Source: NIOZ-UU13 sp964444135
GTDB taxonomy: Bacteria; Planctomycetota; Phycisphaerae; Sedimentisphaerales; Anaerobacaceae
Length of the DNA: 11,449 nt
Assembly (NCBI GenBank): GCA_964444135.1
Contig: CAYUFX010000133.1
Coordinates: forward strand, 1-11,449
Reading direction: 5' to 3'
In this document: positions 6,110 to 11,449 of the stretch, piece after piece
Layout of the letters: the number at the start of each line of letters is the position of its first letter
Numbering within the stretch: the first letter of the stretch is position 1
Translations under genes and position numbers: made by a program
Notes under the pieces: generated by a model
Seen by the model: only the letters and a program-made list of their open reading frames with translations
Told to the model about the DNA's origin: nothing
Databases searched by the model: none

Positions 6110-7843
6110 ATGAATTTGGTGAACCTTAAAGATGGCATTCATATAATCTTGGCCTCTGGCAATCTAAATACAGAATCCCTTGGTCATTTGAATCCGGCTT
6201 TACTCTTTGGAATTATCGTTTTAGTGGGGGCGTTTGGTGCTCGTTTTTTCCAGAAGATTCATATTCCACAGGTTGTAGGGTGTATTGTAGCCGGGATACT
6301 TCTGGGTGAAGTCCTTGGCGTGATAACTCCACATACTATCGACAAGCTCGAACCTTTCACGATGTTTGCCTTGGGTATCATCGGTTTTATGATTGGGGCG
6401 GAGCTGCGAGGTGAGGTATTCAGGAAGTACGGCAGACAGTTTTTCATCATACTTTTTTCACAGGGGATGGGCGCCTTTGTATTAGCAACGATTGGCGGGG
6501 CTGTCGTAGCATGGTTTATAACCGGCAGCGTACCCGAATCGATTGCGGTGGGACTGGTGCTCGGCGCCATAGCCTCTGCTACTGCACCGGCGGCGACCGT
6601 AAACGTATTGTGGGAGTATAAGACCAAAGGAGCTTTGACAACCACCGTGTTAGCTATAGTGGCGCTTGATGATGCACTGGCGCTGCTGCTTTACCGCGGC
6701 GCGGCAACGGGAGCAAAGGCACTGATTGGCACAGGCGGGGGTTCCGTCCTTGGCACGACGCTGATATTGTTAGGCGAAATCGCAGGTGCGATAGCCCTGG
6801 GAGTTCTGGCGGGTGTACTGTTGTACTTTCTCTTGAAGTTTGTCAAGGCCGACGATAAAGTCCTCGACTTTGCATTAGCGTCTCTTTTGCTTGTCGTAGG
6901 TATTTCAATAATACCCGGAATCGACCCTATTTTGCCCGCGATGACATTAGGTATCACAGTGGCCAATCTGATGCCTCGCCAGAGCAAGGCTACTTTTGAG
7001 CTTGTCGAGAAATTTGCTCCTCCCATCTACATTTCGTTTTTTGTTCTTGCCGGTGCCCATATGGAGTTTGGCAGGATAACCTCTTGGATGGTAGTGATGA
7101 TATTAGTTTATGTTTTCTGCCGGGCGGCGGGGAAAATAGCAGGGGCGTGGTTCGGCGGTAAATGGTCTCAAGCCCCGGCTGTGGTTCGCAAATACTTGGG
7201 CATTTGTCTGCTTCCACAGGCCGGTGTGGCTATCGGCCTTGCTATCCTGGCCAGACAGCAATTTGGTTCGGAGCTTGGTCATACCATTGTTATTGTGGTT
7301 ATGATGGGCACGTTTCTGATGGAAATCTTTGGCCCGATGCTGGTCAAGGCCGGCGTAAAGCGGGCCGGTGAGGTAGGGCTTAACATTACCGAAGATGACC
7401 TGATAAAGACATATACAGTTGCCGATGTTATGGATAAGAGCCCGACAAGCATTAAGGAGGATTTGCCGCTGCAGCAGATTCTTGAGGTATTCAGCACTTC
7501 TGAGAGTGTGTATTATCCGGTTATTGGCGCTCAATCGCGCATTACAGGTGTAATTACTATCCCCGATATTAAAGAGATGTTTGCTAACAGAGAAGTAGCA
7601 GGCTGGCTGCTGGCCTGTGATGTCGCTGAGCCTGTACGGGATAAGACGACGCCGGATGAACCACTTGAAGAGGTAATAGAGCATATGAGGCGGTATCATT
7701 TGGAAAATGTACCCGTAGTGGCCGGCAAGGATAGTGACGAGCTCGTCGGTGTCTTGGATTATTCTAAGGCGCTGCGTAAAATAAGTACCGAAGTCTTGCA
7801 TAGGCGCCAAATGGCAGATGGCCTGGCCGTGTCGACAGGTTAA
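6110..7843 (+). CDS. CPA2-type cation/proton antiporter with C-terminal CBS pair (paralog 3)
   Basis: The 577-residue protein has the same architecture as paralog 1: exchanger domain about 28-415, conserved linker KRAGEVGLNITEDDL (417-431), then a CBS pair (about 436-570). Landmarks are IPQVVGCIVAGILLGE (52-67), EPFTMFALGIIGFMIG (81-96), the crossover motif ATAPAAT (157-163), Asp187-Asp188 (VALDDALAL) and the late LLPQAGVAIGL block (367-377). Many blocks are nearly identical to paralog 1, so the two look like an old duplication to which paralog 2 is more distant. The frame extends to a TTG at 6098 (four extra residues), but ATG 6110 is the better codon; neither start has a clear Shine-Dalgarno. 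It lies 51 bp after paralog 2 and closes the cluster. Expected in the inner membrane with CBS domains in the cytosol, where they may bind adenine nucleotides. Confidence 0.9.
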   Translation: MNLVNLKDGIHIILASGNLNTESLGHLNPALLFGIIVLVGAFGARFFQKIHIPQVVGCIVAGILLGEVLGVITPHTIDKLEPFTMFALGIIGFMIGAELRGEVFRKYGRQFFIILFSQGMGAFVLATIGGAVVAWFITGSVPESIAVGLVLGAIASATAPAATVNVLWEYKTKGALTTTVLAIVALDDALALLLYRGAATGAKALIGTGGGSVLGTTLILLGEIAGAIALGVLAGVLLYFLLKFVKADDKVLDFALASLLLVVGISIIPGIDPILPAMTLGITVANLMPRQSKATFELVEKFAPPIYISFFVLAGAHMEFGRITSWMVVMILVYVFCRAAGKIAGAWFGGKWSQAPAVVRKYLGICLLPQAGVAIGLAILARQQFGSELGHTIVIVVMMGTFLMEIFGPMLVKAGVKRAGEVGLNITEDDLIKTYTVADVMDKSPTSIKEDLPLQQILEVFSTSESVYYPVIGAQSRITGVITIPDIKEMFANREVAGWLLACDVAEPVRDKTTPDEPLEEVIEHMRRYHLENVPVVAGKDSDELVGVLDYSKALRKISTEVLHRRQMADGLAVSTG

Positions 7844-7849
7844 CGTGAT

Positions 7850-7904
7850 GGTGAGTTGTGAGTGGTGAGTAGTGAGTATTCAACTCACCGATTAACCTCT
7901 CACC
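7850..7904. repeat. Four 7-bp tandem units with inverted complements
   Basis: Four consecutive units of the form NGTGAGT occupy 7850-7877 (first bases g, t, g, a). GGTGAGTTG at 7850-7858 is complementary to CAACTCACC at 7881-7889, and TCTCACC at 7898-7904 nearly repeats that arm, so alternative stems compete. The block fills almost the whole gap between antiporter 3 and rnpA. From memory, similar GTGAGT-rich strings are dispersed in environmental bacterial genomes. Units this short and without spacers are not a CRISPR array. Confidence 0.65.
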
Positions 7905-7915
7905 AATGAACAATT

Positions 7916-7936
7916 ACGAAAATATGCAATTTTCGT
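7916..7936 (+). promoter_or_regulatory. Hairpin with the probable rnpA start codon in its loop
   Basis: ACGAAAAT (7916-7923) and ATTTTCGT (7929-7936) are perfect 8-bp complements around the 5-nt loop ATGCA, so ATG 7924-7926 lies in the loop. No Shine-Dalgarno is visible before it. The structure could present or hide the start codon, but the stem is AT-rich and weak, and part of it is coding sequence. Functional significance is inference. Confidence 0.3.
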
Positions 7937-8343
7937 TTCCGAAAGAGAAAAGGCTTGTCAGTAAGAGGCAATTCAAAGCTGTTTTGGCTCATGGTCGGTG
8001 TCTGAGCACTCGTCTCGGCGAAGGCCCGAGCCGCAGCCGAGATGGGCTGCTTACGCTCTACATGGCAGAAAACAATTGTGGCTATCCGCGACTTGGTATC
8101 TCAGTCAGCAAATCCAGCGGGAACGCGGTTATACGTAATCGATTGAAACGGCTATTACGGGAAGTCTTTCGGCAAAGCCAGGACAGGATTCCGGCCGGCT
8201 TCGATTATTTGATTATGATTTCGCCACAGTGGACAAAGAAATCGGATGAAGCACAAAGCAAAAAAGATATGGCGAGACAACTGACATTTGAGCAGGTAAA
8301 GGACACTTTTTTAGCCCTGGTTCAGGAGCTAAAAGTGAGCTAA
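7924..8343 (+). CDS. rnpA: Ribonuclease P protein component
   Basis: This small basic protein (139 residues from the chosen start) binds the catalytic RNA of RNase P and helps mature the 5' ends of tRNAs. The signature is complete: RLGISVSKSSGNAVIRNR, then LKRLLREVFR, at roughly residues 58-85, with the RNR motif of the RNA-binding helix. The N-terminal FPKEKRLVSKRQFKAVL is also typical. The frame opens at ATG 7906, but the extra MNNYEN comes from sequence next to the repeat block and is not expected in the family, so ATG 7924 is preferred. Downstream, the stop codon (8341-8343) lies inside a CTAAAGT heptamer of the MITE-like element, so the last residues are repeat-derived. rpmH and yidC, its usual neighbours, are absent; antiporter 3 lies upstream and a UroD-family gene downstream. 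Confidence 0.93.
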   Translation: MQFSFPKEKRLVSKRQFKAVLAHGRCLSTRLGEGPSRSRDGLLTLYMAENNCGYPRLGISVSKSSGNAVIRNRLKRLLREVFRQSQDRIPAGFDYLIMISPQWTKKSDEAQSKKDMARQLTFEQVKDTFLALVQELKVS

Positions 8344-8508
8344 AGTTTGGAGTGCCTAAAGTGAACTAAAGTGACAGCTTTGCTGTCATTCTGAACGCAG
8401 CGCAGCGAAGTGAAGAATCTCTTTTTCGTTGACCAGATCCCTTCGGCAAGCTCAGGGCAGGCTCTTCGGCTTCGCCTCAGGATGACACTTACGTGTAACT
8501 TTAGGTAC
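8340..8508 (-). repeat. MITE-like palindromic element, copy B (inverted)
   Basis: This is the reverse complement of copy A, with a core of 157 bp (8352-8508). A 28-bp stretch, 8351-8378, is perfectly complementary to 2114-2141. The internal AAAAAGAGATTCTTC and TCATCCTGAGG blocks are shared. CTAAAGT heptamers at 8340, 8356 and 8366 reproduce the 16- and 10-bp spacings of copy A, and the far end has ACTTTAG at 8498. Copy B is about 34 bp longer, mainly through an extra internal segment near 8435-8470 rich in CTTCGGC and GCTCAGGGC, and its far terminus is more degraded. A hairpin GACAGC-TTT-GCTGTC lies at 8373-8387. The element overlaps the rnpA stop and ends 25 bp before the next start codon. 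Confidence 0.8.
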
Positions 8509-8533
8509 TTTATTTACGGATTAAGGTTATTTT

Positions 8534-9556
8534 ATGACTCCGAAAGAGCGAATTTATGCTATCCTGAAGGGCGATTCTTGCGACCGTCCCGCTGTTACCC
8601 CTATCTTTATGGCATGGTCGGCTAATTTCATCGGGCGTACTTACAGGGATTATTATCTCGATGGAGACGTCCTGGTCCAGGCACAGCTTGCGGTTATCAG
8701 GGCATTTAATCTCGACCAGATAAGCGCAATAAGCGACCCCTGGCGGGAGGCATCTGCATACGGGATGGAATTTGAATATCCCCCCGAAGGCGTCGGAAGG
8801 CCGAAGGAGCTGTTCATAAAGACCCACGACGACATATCACGTATCAGAGAGTTTGATATTGAAAACGCAGAACGAACAAAACAGCGGATTGAAAGTGTGC
8901 GAAAGATGGCCGCTGAGGTCGGACAGACCCACAGCGTCTTAGGCTGGGCCGAAGGCCCGCTGGCGGAGTATGGAGACCTTCGAGGTGTGGAAAATGCAAT
9001 GCTGGACCTGATAGATAGGCCGGAAATGTTTATCAAAGCAGGCGAAATAATTATCCAAAATGAGATTGTTTTTGCCATTGCCCAGGTCAGAGCCGGTGCG
9101 GATATGATTGGGGTCGGCGATTCGGCTGCAAGTCTGATTGCGCCGGATATGTATGCCGAACTTGTCTTACCTCTACAGCAGAAACTGTTTGCGGCCATTC
9201 ACCAGGCAGGAGCTGCTGTGAAGTTGCATGTTTGCGGCAATATAAAAAATATCATCCAACATATAGCTAAAAGCGGAACGGATATTATAGACGTTGACTG
9301 GATGGTTCCTCTTGCCAGGGCCAGAGAGCTTGCCGGACCCCAGGTTACGCTGTGCGGAAATTTTGACCCGGTGGGTGTCTTATTTGAGGGCAGCCCCGAG
9401 GATGTTGCTGATGCCGCCAGGCAGTGTCTTAAAGCGGTCCCTGACAAATTCATTTTAATGCCGGGCTGTGAGGTGCCGCCGGCCACGCCCGAACAGAACA
9501 TTCGCGCATTCTGTCCCTGTGACGGTTGTCTGATTCGAGAGGAATTAAAGTGCTGA
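8534..9556 (+). CDS. Uroporphyrinogen decarboxylase-family methyltransferase (MtaA/CmuA-like)
   Basis: The 340-residue protein has the URO-D fold of cobalamin-dependent methyltransferases. The zinc-ligand pattern of MtaA/MtbA/CmuA proteins is present: His232 and Cys234 in KLHVCGN (230-236), and Cys312 in LMPGCEVPP (308-316). Other family blocks are TPKERIYAILKG (2-13), GVGDSAASLIAPDMY (193-207) and LCGNFDPVGVL (273-283). The zinc-thiol site favours methyl transfer between a corrinoid and a thiol over heme synthesis, because true HemE lacks this His-x-Cys...Cys set. No corrinoid-binding protein or partner methyltransferase is in the window, so the methyl donor cannot be named. TAAGG lies about 8 nt before ATG, just outside the repeat. 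The C-terminus has an extra cysteine cluster, FCPCDGC (326-332). Confidence 0.9.
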   Translation: MTPKERIYAILKGDSCDRPAVTPIFMAWSANFIGRTYRDYYLDGDVLVQAQLAVIRAFNLDQISAISDPWREASAYGMEFEYPPEGVGRPKELFIKTHDDISRIREFDIENAERTKQRIESVRKMAAEVGQTHSVLGWAEGPLAEYGDLRGVENAMLDLIDRPEMFIKAGEIIIQNEIVFAIAQVRAGADMIGVGDSAASLIAPDMYAELVLPLQQKLFAAIHQAGAAVKLHVCGNIKNIIQHIAKSGTDIIDVDWMVPLARARELAGPQVTLCGNFDPVGVLFEGSPEDVADAARQCLKAVPDKFILMPGCEVPPATPEQNIRAFCPCDGCLIREELKC

Positions 9557-9568
9557 AAGTCAGCTTTT
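9552..9568 (+). terminator. Possible short intrinsic terminator
   Basis: GCTGA (9552-9556, containing the stop codon) pairs with TCAGC (9560-9564) over a 3-nt loop and is followed directly by TTTT. The 5-bp stem is short for a strong terminator, but the position exactly at the gene end, before a convergent gene only 37 bp away, supports the reading. Confidence 0.35.
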
Positions 9569-9593
9569 CCAACCGGAGATAGACAGTTAGAAT

Positions 9594-11449
9594 TCAACTG
9601 TTTATCAACTGGTACGCCCTGATGAGCTCTGCTACGCTCCAGGCCTGAGCGATACATCCTCTTGGCGTATGTGGGGCATCACCATCGAATATCTCCGAAA
9701 CAGATCCGAGGCAGCCGTCTTTGGTCAGGTGCTTCAGCAGAGGCTGAATAAATTCAGCCGCCTTTTTTTTGCTTTTTCGACTGAATCCATTGACCTTCAG
9801 GAATCCTTCCACAAACGGTCCCATCAGAAACGCCCAGACGGTACCCTGGTGATAAGCCTCATCACGTTGTTGTTGTGGTCCCGTATATAGGCCTTTATAT
9901 CGGCTGTCCTGAACGTTTAAGGTTCGCAGGCCGTAAGGTGTCAACAATTGTTTTTGCACCACATTTACGACCGATTTTTGCTGAGAGGGCGATAACGCTG
10001 AAAACGGGAGTGAAACCGCAAATATCTGATTCGGCCTAAGACTCTCATCGACCGAGCCATCGGGCAAAATGCAATCGTTTAAGTAGCCTTTGCTTTCGTT
10101 CCAGAATAATTCACAGAAACTTCTCTGAACTTTGTCTGCCATTGATTTGTAATGCTTTGCGTTTTCTGCATCCCGGTCGATATAAAACTGGGCTAAAAGG
10201 CAAAGAGAATTGTACCACAGGGCGTTGACCTCGACCGCCTTTCCCCATCTGGGTGTAAAGGCGAGCCCATCATACTTGGCATCCATCCAGGTTAGCTGCG
10301 TCTGGTTATTGCCTGCGGTTATAAGCCCATCGGCGTCAGCGTGAATATCGAACCGAGTACCCTTATGATAAGAGTCTATAATCCAGCGGATTGTCGGCAA
10401 AAGCTCCTGCATGAAGGTTTTTGAATGGCTTCGACTGAGCTGGAGCCGAAGTCCGCCGGTGGCTTTGAGGTATTGAAAAGCTGCGTTGATAAACCAAAGA
10501 GAAGCATCGACGCTGTTAAAGTAAGTTGTGCCGTTTCTGTCATCGAAACGATTTGGAATCATGCCCTCATCTGCCGCTGTGGCAAAGGTGGTCAAGACCG
10601 ACTTTGCCTCGTCAAACCTGCCGGTTGAAAGTAACAGACCCGGCAAGGCTATAAAAGCATCTCTGCCCCAATCTGCAAACCATGGATAGCCGGCCAAAAT
10701 GGTGGTTTTGTGAGTATGGTCTGTTTGACGTTTTGCAATAAACGCCTCGGCAGTCAAACATAAGGCCTCGAAATATTTCCGACTTTCAATTTTGACTTTC
10801 CGATTCGCCTGTAAGAAGCGAACGTATCCGTTTTTCAATTGACCCCCGTTGTTGTTTCGTTTGCGAAGTAAAACGGCGGCTGGCAATAGCAAATCATGTT
10901 TTACACTTTTAGCTTTAAGTTTTATGTTTTCCTGGTGTCTGAGCAAATCTTCGCGTACTGTATCAATATCAAGATTAGTTAGCTCCTCAGGCTTGTAGCG
11001 CACCCACGGTGGACTCAGGTGTGCCCAGAGAACAACTTTGGCAGGCGTTTCTATCCGGCACTTAAAAAAGCCGGGTGTCCACAAATCTTCGGTAAAATCC
11101 TGGCCCCTTTCTCTGTTGTTGCGATATACAAAATTAAACCACCATTGCCGGTCATTCTCGAAGTGCGCACCGTTAGAAAGCTCCAATTTCGTTGCCGGAT
11201 GCGCCGAAGGTGAATTTTCCCGTGTCTTAAGGGAAATTTTGCCTTTTTGTGTTGTCTTACTCGCTGTAAAATTTATGACGGGCCGAATATATTGGCAACT
11301 CAAAAACAGCTCACAGCTATTCGGCACATTATGACGAACCATCACACTACGCCCAAGCCACCTTGAACATAACGGAGCGTGAGATTGTTGCAGCGTGTGG
11401 AAGTCTCTTAAACCGACAAATGGCCGCAAAACGAACTCCACTGGCTCCT
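9594..11449 (-). CDS. Glycogen debranching enzyme, amylo-alpha-1,6-glucosidase (5' end off window)
   Basis: The visible 618 or so codons run off the right edge; reading in from the edge gives EPVEFVLRPFVGLRDFH, the middle of the N-terminal GDE domain, so roughly 120-180 residues are probably missing. The rest is the (alpha/alpha)6 barrel of the bacterial/archaeal debranching enzyme, which hydrolyses alpha-1,6 branches of glycogen in the cytoplasm. Numbering from the GTG at 11441, landmarks are AGYPWFADWGRDAFIALPG (250-268), GMIPNRFDD (293-301), DASLWF (312-317), TQLTWMDAK (381-389), TPRWGKAVEVNALWYN (396-411), YHQGTVWAF (530-538) and SEIFDGDAPHTPRGCIAQAW (582-601), all family blocks near the C-terminus or active site. 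The frame is intact. It converges on the UroD-family gene with 37 bp between. No other glycogen gene is in view, and the GTG is not taken as the true start. Confidence 0.92.
   Translation of the reverse strand, partial: EPVEFVLRPFVGLRDFHTLQQSHAPLCSRWLGRSVMVRHNVPNSCELFLSCQYIRPVINFTASKTTQKGKISLKTRENSPSAHPATKLELSNGAHFENDRQWWFNFVYRNNRERGQDFTEDLWTPGFFKCRIETPAKVVLWAHLSPPWVRYKPEELTNLDIDTVREDLLRHQENIKLKAKSVKHDLLLPAAVLLRKRNNNGGQLKNGYVRFLQANRKVKIESRKYFEALCLTAEAFIAKRQTDHTHKTTILAGYPWFADWGRDAFIALPGLLLSTGRFDEAKSVLTTFATAADEGMIPNRFDDRNGTTYFNSVDASLWFINAAFQYLKATGGLRLQLSRSHSKTFMQELLPTIRWIIDSYHKGTRFDIHADADGLITAGNNQTQLTWMDAKYDGLAFTPRWGKAVEVNALWYNSLCLLAQFYIDRDAENAKHYKSMADKVQRSFCELFWNESKGYLNDCILPDGSVDESLRPNQIFAVSLPFSALSPSQQKSVVNVVQKQLLTPYGLRTLNVQDSRYKGLYTGPQQQRDEAYHQGTVWAFLMGPFVEGFLKVNGFSRKSKKKAAEFIQPLLKHLTKDGCLGSVSEIFDGDAPHTPRGCIAQAWSVAELIRAYQLINS

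Noticed and set aside
7103..7810. Minus-strand open frame of 235 codons
   Set aside because: It is a complement of the antiporter 3 coding sequence, low in motif content, with no ribosome binding site or family resemblance.
7850..7904. CRISPR array
   Set aside because: Units are 7 bp, contiguous and without unique spacers, and no cas gene is present.
2018..8508. Composite transposon carrying the antiporter cluster
   Set aside because: No transposase or insertion-sequence ORF is present, the flanking elements are only 120-160 bp, and no target-site duplication around the whole unit is visible. Kept only as a possible recombination pair.
8410..8625. Short plus-strand open frame between rnpA and the UroD-family gene
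   Set aside because: Most of it is translated repeat copy B and the rest overlaps the UroD-family gene out of frame.
8534..9556. Genuine heme-pathway uroporphyrinogen decarboxylase (hemE)
   Set aside because: The His-x-Cys...Cys zinc site and the overall motifs fit the MtaA/CmuA methyltransferase branch, and no other heme gene is nearby.

Overview
The window looks like chromosomal DNA of a free-living, probably anaerobic bacterium of moderate GC content. I lean towards the Planctomycetota (Phycisphaerae-like). The reasons are the secreted sialate O-acetylesterase, the pairing of a PTS EIIA-type protein with several CPA2 antiporters, the MtaA/CmuA-like methyltransferase, and many short palindromic repeats between genes. 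This is inference: no rRNA or other phylogenetic marker is present apart from rnpA. Shine-Dalgarno sites are clear before some genes (esterase, EIIA, UroD-family) and not visible before others (first and third antiporters, rnpA).

Layout. Bases 1-396 hold no gene but contain three unrelated palindromic intergenic repeats, and a consensus TATAAT at the edge of the third. A secreted SGNH-type sialate O-acetylesterase follows (397-1968). A 123-bp palindromic, MITE-like element (about 2018-2140) separates it from a four-gene same-strand cluster (2189-7843): CPA2 antiporter with a CBS pair, EIIA-2 domain fused to a PII-like domain, short CPA2 antiporter without CBS, second CPA2 antiporter with a CBS pair. 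A 62-bp spacer with four 7-bp tandem units leads to rnpA, which here lacks its usual rpmH and yidC neighbours. A second copy of the MITE-like element, inverted relative to the first, overlaps the rnpA stop codon and runs up to a uroporphyrinogen-decarboxylase-family methyltransferase gene (8534-9556). The window ends in a convergent glycogen debranching enzyme (amylo-alpha-1,6-glucosidase, minus strand) whose 5' end lies beyond the right edge.

How the genes may work together. The core is the antiporter cluster. Three paralogous membrane exchangers, all with an Asp-Asp pair in the predicted ion-binding helix, are encoded around a soluble protein that joins a phosphorylatable PTS domain to a PII-like domain. 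The outer two carry CBS domains, which in other proteins bind adenine nucleotides. This suggests cation/proton exchange gated by phosphotransfer state and nucleotide or metabolite level, comparable in logic to EIIA-Ntr control of potassium transport in Proteobacteria. The esterase, rnpA, methyltransferase and debranching enzyme have no obvious functional link to it. The two inverted repeat copies bracket the antiporter cluster plus rnpA.
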